This document shows positions 8,452-15,936 of a DNA stretch of 64,000 bases, piece by piece. Each line of letters starts with the position of its first letter. Positions within the stretch are counted from its first letter, which is position 1. Below the pieces are notes generated by a model. It was not told the DNA's origin, ran no database searches, and was given only the letters and a program-made list of their open reading frames with translations. Made by a program: the position numbers and the translations under genes. Location of the stretch: positions 1 through 64,000 of the forward strand of contig PBGD01000007.1 in the NCBI GenBank assembly GCA_002718895.1. Direction: 5' to 3'. This stretch comes from Flavobacteriales bacterium (GTDB lineage Bacteria > Bacteroidota > Bacteroidia > Flavobacteriales > TMED113).

Positions 8452-8867
8452 ATAAAACGATGAATTGCATGAGTTACTACACCAAAAATTTCTAATTTCA
8501 TATCTTCATTAATTTCAATGGCTGGATAATTTTCATTTTCGGCATATAAAAACATTTTTGTGTTTATTTTTTTAATACGCTTGACAGTAAATTCTCCGTC
8601 TATGTGTGCCACTACTATACAATTATTAATAATTTCTAATGACCTATCTACTATAAGTAAGTCTCCATCAATAATTCCAGCTCCCTTCATACTATCCCCA
8701 ACTACACGCACATAATATGTTGACGTAGGATTGTCTATTAAAAGATTATTTAAGTCAATTTCATTATCTATATAATCTTCTGCAGGTGAAGGAAAACCAG
8801 CAGAAACACCACCTTCAAAATATGGAATTTTTAACTTATTAGTCTTACTAAAATTATATATTTTCAA
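8448..8867 (-). CDS. umuD: UmuD-like S24 self-cleaving protein
   Basis: The 139-residue product is a LexA/UmuD-type serine peptidase. The cleavage site is in SAGFPSPAEDY. The nucleophile serine is in VVGDSMKGAGI and the catalytic lysine in FTVKRIKK. Self-cleavage yields the active UmuD' partner of UmuC (established for the family). It starts with TTG at 8867, because no ATG or GTG precedes the conserved N-terminus in frame. The TGA stop overlaps the umuC ATG. A TATATTTG element at 8913-8920 would give a leader of about 40 bases, which holds a possible 12-codon GTG ORF of unknown meaning. Confidence 0.9.
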   Translation of the reverse strand: MKIYNFSKTNKLKIPYFEGGVSAGFPSPAEDYIDNEIDLNNLLIDNPTSTYYVRVVGDSMKGAGIIDGDLLIVDRSLEIINNCIVVAHIDGEFTVKRIKKINTKMFLYAENENYPAIEINEDMKLEIFGVVTHAIHRFI

Positions 8868-8912
8868 TTGATTATTCTATACAGGTTTTTGAATTTTCTT
8901 GTTCGCTCACAT

Positions 8913-8920
8913 CAAATATA
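8913..8920 (-). promoter_or_regulatory. -7 promoter element TATATTTG upstream of umuD
   Basis: The minus-strand octamer TATATTTG matches the TAnnTTTG consensus exactly and lies 45 bases from the umuD TTG start. No clear -33 partner or SOS operator was recognised nearby. Confidence 0.4.
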
Positions 8921-8938
8921 ATTCTTTTTAAAATTTAA

Positions 8939-9373
8939 TTGATAGTAAAACATCAAATTGGAAAAAGTCCTTATTTTTATTTGATTTTAAAACTAAAAAT
9001 TATTAGTGTGACCTTAAAGTTGTGTACCATTTTAATCATGTCCTTTTTTTATATAATCATGGGCCTTAAGCACTTATTTGACCATGAGTATTTTTTACCT
9101 ATGATGCCAAAAGCTATACCTCAACATAAACTATTAATATATATAAGTGGTGTGTGTGAAATTATTTTAGGTTGTTCATTATTATTGCCTTCACTTAGAA
9201 TTTATGCAGCTTATGGAATTATGATTTTACTTACACTAATATTTCCGGCTAACATCTATGTTTCTATTAATAATATAGCCAGGAAGCAAATGAAAATAAG
9301 TAGAAGGGGCTCTATTATTAGGTTATTTTTTCAACCAGTATTAATATTAATTGCTTATTGGCACTCATTTTAA
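8939..9373 (+). CDS. DoxX-like membrane protein
   Basis: The product has about four membrane helices and the DoxX-like core GLKHLFDHEYFLPMMP followed by YISGVCEIILGCSLLLP. This pattern is typical of small flavobacterial DoxX-family proteins; the function is poorly defined. The start is uncertain. The full frame begins with TTG at 8939, but a GTG at 9008 or an ATG at 9038 would give a product closer to the family's usual length. The ATG would cut into the first helix, so the GTG is also attractive. The 3' end overlaps the convergent SDR gene by nine bases. Confidence 0.7.
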   Translation: MIVKHQIGKSPYFYLILKLKIISVTLKLCTILIMSFFYIIMGLKHLFDHEYFLPMMPKAIPQHKLLIYISGVCEIILGCSLLLPSLRIYAAYGIMILLTLIFPANIYVSINNIARKQMKISRRGSIIRLFFQPVLILIAYWHSF

Positions 9374-10006
9374 CTTAGACAGCCCCCCATCTACACCTAT
9401 AGTTTGACCTGTTATCCAACTTGCCTTATCAGATAGTAGAAAAGCTATTAAGTTGGATAAATCTTCTGTCTCCCCAATTTTTTTTAAAGGATGTCTATCT
9501 GCAAGTGTTTGTCTCTTGAGATCAGAGTTAATTAATCTTTCGGATAGTTTTGTTGCCGTTATAGATGGAGCAATGCAGTTCAATCTTATTTTTGGGGCCC
9601 ATTCAGCAGCCAAACTTCTGGTTAATGCCTCTACACTTGCTTTACACATAGAAATTGATGTGTGAAATGGCATACCTATATTTGCTGCAATTGAGCTTAT
9701 AGTTACAACAGCGGAATTTTCAACAAATGATTTTTGGTAAAATTGTAACACATTAATTAATCCAATCACGTTAACTTGATAATCATATTGAAAATCTTCT
9801 AGTTTAAAATTAGAAAAAGGCTTTAGATTAATTGTACCAGGGAAGTAAACAAGACCACATAAGTTTTCAATAGGGGGGAATGTGTTAGTATTCATAACAT
9901 CAAAATCAGATGTTTTAGAACTTAAGCAGATAAATTCAAAATTTGTTTCTTGAATTAATTTTTTTGCTACGTCACTATTAGATCCTATTAGAGCCACTTT
10001 TTTCAT
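9365..10006 (-). CDS. SDR-fold protein lacking the catalytic tyrosine
   Basis: The 213-residue protein has a short-chain dehydrogenase/reductase fold. Landmarks are the N-terminal beta-alpha unit (ALIGSNSDVA), a VNVIGL segment, TISSIAAN with the catalytic-type serine at about residue 105, and the C-terminal ASWITGQTIGVDGGLS. The lysine of YxxxK is present (K122 in SISMCKASVEAL), but the tyrosine position (residue 118) is isoleucine. The glycine motif of the nucleotide site is also weak (GSNSDV in place of GxxxGxG). I recall related flavobacterial SDR proteins with a similar SISxxK segment, so this may be a subfamily and not a broken gene. Ordinary dehydrogenase activity is doubtful. Confidence 0.8.
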   Translation of the reverse strand: MKKVALIGSNSDVAKKLIQETNFEFICLSSKTSDFDVMNTNTFPPIENLCGLVYFPGTINLKPFSNFKLEDFQYDYQVNVIGLINVLQFYQKSFVENSAVVTISSIAANIGMPFHTSISMCKASVEALTRSLAAEWAPKIRLNCIAPSITATKLSERLINSDLKRQTLADRHPLKKIGETEDLSNLIAFLLSDKASWITGQTIGVDGGLSKLK

Positions 10007-10041
10007 ATGTAAGTTTTATTTTATTAATTATGATGTTCAAT

Positions 10042-10644
10042 TTAGAATAAAAAAAGTGATGAATCCAAAGGTTCTACTAAAATTTTCACAGCTTTAGTTA
10101 TAACTACCAAATTTTCCTCCTTAGACTCTGTTGTAAATTCCAAAGGTAAACCATGATTTTTAAATTCATCTCTACCATTGATTTCAAAGGTTAAAAATCC
10201 TTTAGTGCTTGTGGAGTCATCTTCTAATGAAAAACTGACACAATTATATCCGAGAATTACTTTTCTACTTTTTCCTAATTCAATGTTATTTAATTTTTTT
10301 TCTTTTGGCTCTATCCTTTCAATTAATTGATCCTCTACCAAGCTGTCATTTACAATGGTACGTGTTTTAATCCAGCTTTTAGAAAACTGGTCACTAGTTA
10401 TCATGGTAGTTGAATTAATAATTTCTTCACCAAATATTTTAGTGTTTAATTCAATCTCATTTCTAAGACCTAATTTAGAGTGATACTCTGTTAAATTTGT
10501 GGGTAAATGTTTTTTAAACATCTTCATTTTAAATGGAACTTTTTTGTATTCCATAGAATATGAGATTTTAATCTGGCTAGTTTCATCAGGTATTTGACCA
10601 AAAATGTAGGCTGGAAAAATTAAAATAAAAAACAGATGTTTCAT
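10042..10644 (-). CDS. Secreted hypothetical protein, GLPGLI/DUF4412-like
   Basis: After a signal peptide (MKHLFFILIFPAYIFGQ) the 183-residue mature protein has a beta-rich pattern. Its features are ISYSMEYKKVPFKMKM, RKVILGYNC in the middle and a FKNHGLPLEFTTES block that resembles the GLPGLI/DUF4412 families of Bacteroidetes. Those families are secreted or periplasmic and of unknown function. The assignment rests on this block only. It is 35 bases downstream of nothing on its strand and precedes the SDR gene by 35 bases, so co-transcription is possible. Confidence 0.55.
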   Translation of the reverse strand: MKHLFFILIFPAYIFGQIPDETSQIKISYSMEYKKVPFKMKMFKKHLPTNLTEYHSKLGLRNEIELNTKIFGEEIINSTTMITSDQFSKSWIKTRTIVNDSLVEDQLIERIEPKEKKLNNIELGKSRKVILGYNCVSFSLEDDSTSTKGFLTFEINGRDEFKNHGLPLEFTTESKEENLVVITKAVKILVEPLDSSLFLF

Positions 10645-10737
10645 AATTTAAATATACACCATTTAACTATTGACATAGTTAGTTTGGTACCATTTTTGAT
10701 TATACATTATATATATCAAACTTTAAATACTTAGAAA

Positions 10738-10869
10738 ATGAAAAATATTTACAGCAAAAAAATAGAACTAGGTATATATTATACCTATGATTTAAAAAGA
10801 AAAAAAATATATGATTTAAAAAGTTTACAAGAAGATTTTAATTTAATTGTAAAAAAACTTAAATCTTAA
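10738..10869 (+). CDS. Small basic protein, 43 residues
   Basis: An ATG at 10738 opens a 43-codon frame ending in TAA. The product is lysine- and tyrosine-rich (KKIELGIYYTYDLKRKKIY) with a short predicted helix at the C-terminus. It is too short to be certain, but it lies in a 540-base region without larger ORFs and is followed 100 bases later by another small basic ORF on the same strand. I do not recognise a family. Confidence 0.4.
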   Translation: MKNIYSKKIELGIYYTYDLKRKKIYDLKSLQEDFNLIVKKLKS

Positions 10870-10971
10870 CTTTATTCTAAAATAGATAGTTTAATTCTAT
10901 ATTTACATTAGAATTAATGCAATTTCTTAATTCATTATTGCGTTAATAATTTAATCATAAAACTTTTAAAC

Positions 10972-11130
10972 ATGAAAATAATAGACCCTGCATACTTGCG
11001 CAAAAAAATAAATAAACTCAACAAAAAAATTCACAGAGCAGAAAATCAGGGTGTAGATAATAAGGTTTGGTGGCGAAAAATAAAATTAGATAAATTAAAA
11101 TATAGATTAAAAAAAATGTTAAATCGCTAA
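10972..11130 (+). CDS. Small basic helical protein, 52 residues
   Basis: This frame runs from ATG at 10972 to TAA at 11130. The product begins MKIIDPAYLRKKINKL and is strongly basic, with heptad-like leucine and isoleucine spacing and a central VWWRKIKLDKL segment. This suggests a coiled or nucleic-acid-binding helix. It sits 102 bases after the other small ORF and 55 bases from the 3' end of the convergent CotH-like gene. I infer it is a real small gene from its clean start, composition and placement; the family is unknown. Confidence 0.45.
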   Translation: MKIIDPAYLRKKINKLNKKIHRAENQGVDNKVWWRKIKLDKLKYRLKKMLNR

Positions 11131-11184
11131 ATCATCCAACTATTTCAATTTTTTTAAGGCTAGCAGAATTAGTTTATGACTCAA

Positions 11185-13302
11185 TTATCGCTTAACTATT
11201 TCTATAGTTGTATCCTCTTTAAGGTCAAAAGTTAATTCAGTTTTATATATTTTTTTATTATTGATTTTAAAATAAGTAAAATTAGGACATGTTTCATCAA
11301 TAATTTTTATTGTGTATTCTATTCCTGAAAAGTACTCTCCCAGAAAGTCACCCTGAAGACTTAAACTATTTAAATTAAAAGAACATTCTGACAGAATTTT
11401 AATTGTATACACGGATTTAATTTGAAAATATTTTTTTAATTGTTTTTTTATATTTTCAGGTCTTTTATTAAAAAATGTATACATCTTTTTAAGATTTAAT
11501 CTTTCCCATTTTTTAATTATTTTTTCATTGGTCCCAAAGTATTTTTTAGAGTCATATTTTTTAAGCAGTCGAGGCATTTCTGGCTCAATTTTTTTTTGGA
11601 AATCTAATGCTGCTGAGAATATATTTTCTGGCTTTAGAAGGGTGTTTAATAGATCCATATACCTTGTCAAAAAGGTCTCCTTAATGTGGGTATTTGATAA
11701 GAAAACCAAAAACTCTTTATTAGAAGCTTCTTGCAATAAATACTCGAACATATCGTGTTCATACATATTATTTTTTTTAGACCCGATTCCTGCATCTAAA
11801 TCAACTAATAAGTATTTCCATTTTGTGTTTTTTTCTGAATTCCAGAACATAGAGTTATTAGGAATCCAATCTAGGTTTGCAGCATAAGTTTGCGTAATAT
11901 AGTAGTCAGTCCAATTTTTTATATCAAAATGACCTATAGCTCTTTCAGTTTCTAAAGGAGAATTTTTAATTGATAATTTCTTTATCTTTTCCCTAAGCTC
12001 AATGTATGATTTATTGTTGCCAATTATTTCTACGCCCCATAGTTTTAATAATGAATAATTATCGTCTCTACCAAAAGACTCTTCAAAATATGTTTTGTTG
12101 TATCTTTCTCTAAGATGTAATAAACCATAATACTCTCCATTAATAAAAACAACACATGGTTGTGCTGCTTGAAAATCTACATTAATTTTAGGGCCTAAAT
12201 AATTCTGAAAAAAGGCGTCTCTAAAATGAACTTTCAATGCATCTTGTCCTGAGTTTCGAAGTATAATTTCTGAAAATTCATCACTTTTTTTATTCTTAAA
12301 TGGTTGAAATTTAAAATTATCATTTTTATTATTTGCAATGAGCCTAATTGATTTTAGGGCACTTGTTTTTGAATAATTGCCGTGAATTTTAATTTTAACC
12401 TTTTCTTTTAAAAGAGCTTTTTTGTCTTCATTAAAGTATTCGGCAAACGCTGCAAGTTTTATGTTTTTCCAGTAATTAGCGCCTTTATAAGGGAATGTGT
12501 CTTCTGCAGAAAACCCTTTTTTCATAATGCCAATTGTATCATTCCAAATAGAATTACTATCTGCAATTATAGAGACTATAGGTAGTTGGGTTTTTTCATT
12601 AACAAATAATGATAAGTGCTTGTTTTTACTTTCAAATTCTCCTACAATAAACTTGGCTTTTATAGTGATATTTTCTTTCACTATTAAGCTGTCTTTAAAT
12701 TGCTCTGAGTTTTTGTTTGGATTCGATCCATCTGTTGTAAAATACATTGGAATGCTAGATAAAGTTGGATCTATTTTTAGAGTTACAGAATTATTATAAA
12801 ATCCTGATTCTAAATTGAATTTAGGTTTTTTTAATCTTACAATACTTGCATTATTAGTTTTTCCCATACTTCTAGATGACATTGGAACAATCAGTTTATT
12901 CCCATCTGGGAATCTTCCACAGTATGGTCTATTATTCAATTTTTTTAAATGAAAATCATCAACAATTTCGCCATTAATATTGAGTTGAATACTTATTTCT
13001 TTGGAATTAGTGGGAGTATCTACTTTTGCAAAAAACCAATCTTTCGCTTTTAATTTTGTTAACTCTTCAAGTATTATTTTTTTTGAATTTATTAATATAA
13101 AAGCAGAGTCAATATTAATATCAAAATTACGAGAATTGAATATTTCTATATATTCTAATTGATTTGGAATTTCTTCAATAAATGATAATTCATTTATAAA
13201 AACACCGTAGTGATTCTGAGAAAATTTATTGGTGTTTTTTTTAGTTCCTATTGTACAACTACATATTAAAATACATATAATAAACACGTAACATCCCCTC
13301 AT
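11185..13302 (-). CDS. CotH-kinase-like lipoprotein with lamin-tail-like and chitobiase-like domains (CotH paralogue 3)
   Basis: The 705-residue product is a predicted lipoprotein (ILICSC lipobox, Cys at about 16). Domains in order: a lamin-tail-like region (residues 30-140, with INELSFIEE and YIEIFNSRN); a chitobiase/hexosaminidase C-terminal-like domain (about 160-230, with PMYFTTDGSNPN); and a CotH domain (about 240-600). The CotH domain carries KIHGNYSKTSALKSIRL, the GQDALKVHFRDAF segment, YYGLLHLRERYN and LLVDLDAGIG. About 100 more beta-rich residues follow. The CotH part is closest to that of the 278-1597 product. Its ATG overlaps the stop of the upstream CotH/beta-helix gene by four bases, so the two are translationally coupled. 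Kinase activity is inferred from the family. Confidence 0.82.
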   Translation of the reverse strand: MRGCYVFIICILICSCTIGTKKNTNKFSQNHYGVFINELSFIEEIPNQLEYIEIFNSRNFDINIDSAFILINSKKIILEELTKLKAKDWFFAKVDTPTNSKEISIQLNINGEIVDDFHLKKLNNRPYCGRFPDGNKLIVPMSSRSMGKTNNASIVRLKKPKFNLESGFYNNSVTLKIDPTLSSIPMYFTTDGSNPNKNSEQFKDSLIVKENITIKAKFIVGEFESKNKHLSLFVNEKTQLPIVSIIADSNSIWNDTIGIMKKGFSAEDTFPYKGANYWKNIKLAAFAEYFNEDKKALLKEKVKIKIHGNYSKTSALKSIRLIANNKNDNFKFQPFKNKKSDEFSEIILRNSGQDALKVHFRDAFFQNYLGPKINVDFQAAQPCVVFINGEYYGLLHLRERYNKTYFEESFGRDDNYSLLKLWGVEIIGNNKSYIELREKIKKLSIKNSPLETERAIGHFDIKNWTDYYITQTYAANLDWIPNNSMFWNSEKNTKWKYLLVDLDAGIGSKKNNMYEHDMFEYLLQEASNKEFLVFLSNTHIKETFLTRYMDLLNTLLKPENIFSAALDFQKKIEPEMPRLLKKYDSKKYFGTNEKIIKKWERLNLKKMYTFFNKRPENIKKQLKKYFQIKSVYTIKILSECSFNLNSLSLQGDFLGEYFSGIEYTIKIIDETCPNFTYFKINNKKIYKTELTFDLKEDTTIEIVKR

Positions 13303-15929
13303 GATCTAATCATTTTTTTAACAATTATTATTAAAAACATTATTAATAGAATATAACTTAAACCTTTATATTTATTAGAATTCTGCACAGAATTTATTAA
13401 ATAATTTGGGCCAATTATTTCAAATTTTTTATGTGAATTATCTAATTCTGAAACCGTAATGTTTTCAATATTTAGTTTTTCGTTTGGAAATAAAATGCGT
13501 TGATTTACACAATTCCAAATGATTTTTTTATTATCAAATATTTGTAAACCCTTTAAATCAATTGGGTACGGTGCATTTGATGTTAGGTATATGCTTGTCC
13601 CATTTTTTTCAGTAAATAATTTATATGGAAATTTCTTATTAGCTTTAATAAATTCAACATGTTTATTGACAAAAGTATTATTAAACATTTCATTTTCTGA
13701 TACCGCACTTACAAGATTAGGATTTTCAATAATTATAGGATGAGCATTATTTATGTAGTAATTATTATTTAATTTAATCATACCACTTCCCTCTATCCCT
13801 ACTCCTTTTTTGCAAGTCACAATAAGATTATTCTTCACCTGATTATTCATGGATGTGCTATCAATAGTCAACGAAATCCCTTTATCTTTAGAATTAATAA
13901 TTGTATTATTAAACACCTGTATTTGCTTGCCCCAATTCAGGTCAATACCATCATCTGCAGAATTAGTAATAAAGTTATTGTATATTTTAAGATCTTGACA
14001 TTTAGTTCCTTCAATAGCATCAGCTATTCCAATAATTGTATTTTTACTAACATCACCAGAGCAGTCTAACATAAGTACACCTTCACCTGAATTATTTTCA
14101 AAATAATTATTTATTATTGTAACAGGACAATGGTTGAAGCTCACAGACTCTCTGACAAAATTATCAGTGGCTTTACATTTTATCATTTTTGCTTCTCCTC
14201 TTATTTGGCGAATTATAGATTTCCATTTTACTTGTGAAAAATCACAGTATTCTAATTCTAGATCTCCTTCAGAATATATTCCTGACCAAAATAATTCTTC
14301 TCTATGACATTGAATCTTAATAAGATTATTTTTATCACCATGTATTTTTAAACTACCGTAATTTAAAATCTGGCAATTTGGATAAACATAAATCTCACTT
14401 TTCCCTTTAACAATTAATTTGCCAGATTTTTCAATTTTGAGGTCTTGAGGAATTACAATTACTTTATTTTCAAGAACAACCTTGTCATTAATAGTCCCTG
14501 TTAAGAAGTGTGCTTCTCCGACATTAAAAAAACTTCTTGTGTTGTGACCATTTGTTTTAGTCTGGCCATTTACGGCATTTATGTGCCAATAGTATTTCCC
14601 TTTGGGCAAAGAATATTTGAAAAAAGTATCTCTAATATTTTTAAATATATAAGTTTCTTTATTATCAAATAATTTACTTTCACTTATTTTCAAGTCATAT
14701 GAATTACATTTTTCATTTCCCACATAAGAGTTCCCCCAGGTTAATAAAATGGTGTCTTTAAAATGTTGGTTATAATTATTATACATTAAAAATGGTGTGG
14801 GGGTATTATTAATTTGATTTTTAACCTCTTTTGGTCGATTTATTATATAATTTTTAATTTTTTTAATTTCTTTTTCCCATTGTTTAAAGGAATTTACCTG
14901 GTCCGTTGTATCAAGATCTATATATTGATCTAAAGTAATTTTAAGTGAATCAATAATTGGATAAAGTACTTCTGGATTAAAAATATTTTCAGATATATTT
15001 TCAATTTCTTTTTTAATATCTTCAAAAATAACAGGATGTAAAAAAAGTTTTTTAATTAATGGGTTTTCTGGCATAGCCCCAGAAGACAAATTACTCCACG
15101 AGCAATAATCATATCTTAAAAACTCATTATATGAACTCATAGTTTTATCTAGGTCCCAAGGCAAGTAATACCATTTATTATCATCAATTATGTTGTGATA
15201 TAAAAAGTAATTATGATAGTAAGTGCTACCATTGCCAATTAATATATTTAGAGCAACAGATGATATCAAGTTTTGATAATTAAATTTATCTTTTATAAAC
15301 TCACGATATCTATATATCGGTGTATAATTGATTTGATCAATTAATTGCTTAAGATCTTGATTTCCCCAATTTATATTATTTTTTTTTTGCCAATAATAGT
15401 CCGCATCATCATACATTGACAAATTTGCATAATCTTTGCTAGCTTTATATAAGTTGCCATATGAACTTAAATTATTCCTTAATAGAAAACTATCATCTAC
15501 ATTTTCTACGTCTAAATAAATTCCTAAAAATTCGTCATTTAAAAATACAGCTTTGTGGGAGCAAGAAAACACAGGCACACTTATCATACTGTATAGTTGT
15601 GATGATAGTTGTTGGTGCATATATGATTTATCTAAATAGTCTGCATTTAGATTAATACTTTTATTTCCACTTTCAGTGGAAAATTTTATTTTAAGTGACT
15701 TTTTGTTAAATTTTCTTGATGAACTACCTCTAACCCTTACTTTTGAGTTGTACTTTCCTCCGTCATACTGCAACTCACAGTTTATGTAATTATCATCTAA
15801 ATAATTTAAGTAAATACCATTAAAATCTTCTGAATCACAATAAACAAATACCGAATCAATTTGTGAGCTAATTAAGTAGTTTGTAAAAAATAAAAACACA
15901 AAAATTATTCTTTTTAAATTTCGAGTCAT
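13299..15929 (-). CDS. CotH-kinase-like protein fused to a right-handed beta-helix, with C-terminal membrane anchor (CotH paralogue 4)
   Basis: After a signal peptide (about residues 1-22) the CotH domain spans about 25-385, with RVRGSSSRKFNKKSLKI, FLGIYLDVENVDD and YYLPWDLDKTM. A fibronectin-like stretch (about 395-480) is followed by a right-handed parallel beta-helix (about 490-770). Its repeating short strands include VTIINNYFENN, IYNNFITNSADDGIDLN and VFNNTIINSKDKGISL. Residues 857-870 form a hydrophobic helix with a basic end (KKMIRS), a likely membrane anchor. It is the middle gene of an apparent three-gene operon: it starts seven bases after the glycosidase-like gene and overlaps the next CotH gene by four bases. 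A substrate role for the beta-helix (polysaccharide or cell-surface binding) is inference. Confidence 0.82.
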   Translation of the reverse strand: MTRNLKRIIFVFLFFTNYLISSQIDSVFVYCDSEDFNGIYLNYLDDNYINCELQYDGGKYNSKVRVRGSSSRKFNKKSLKIKFSTESGNKSINLNADYLDKSYMHQQLSSQLYSMISVPVFSCSHKAVFLNDEFLGIYLDVENVDDSFLLRNNLSSYGNLYKASKDYANLSMYDDADYYWQKKNNINWGNQDLKQLIDQINYTPIYRYREFIKDKFNYQNLISSVALNILIGNGSTYYHNYFLYHNIIDDNKWYYLPWDLDKTMSSYNEFLRYDYCSWSNLSSGAMPENPLIKKLFLHPVIFEDIKKEIENISENIFNPEVLYPIIDSLKITLDQYIDLDTTDQVNSFKQWEKEIKKIKNYIINRPKEVKNQINNTPTPFLMYNNYNQHFKDTILLTWGNSYVGNEKCNSYDLKISESKLFDNKETYIFKNIRDTFFKYSLPKGKYYWHINAVNGQTKTNGHNTRSFFNVGEAHFLTGTINDKVVLENKVIVIPQDLKIEKSGKLIVKGKSEIYVYPNCQILNYGSLKIHGDKNNLIKIQCHREELFWSGIYSEGDLELEYCDFSQVKWKSIIRQIRGEAKMIKCKATDNFVRESVSFNHCPVTIINNYFENNSGEGVLMLDCSGDVSKNTIIGIADAIEGTKCQDLKIYNNFITNSADDGIDLNWGKQIQVFNNTIINSKDKGISLTIDSTSMNNQVKNNLIVTCKKGVGIEGSGMIKLNNNYYINNAHPIIIENPNLVSAVSENEMFNNTFVNKHVEFIKANKKFPYKLFTEKNGTSIYLTSNAPYPIDLKGLQIFDNKKIIWNCVNQRILFPNEKLNIENITVSELDNSHKKFEIIGPNYLINSVQNSNKYKGLSYILLIMFLIIIVKKMIRS

Positions 15930-15936
15930 TTTTTCA

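Noticed and set aside
8870-8907. Twelve-codon GTG reading frame in the umuD leader
   Set aside because: It could be a leader peptide, but it is short and has no motif, and its placement directly after a promoter element may be chance.
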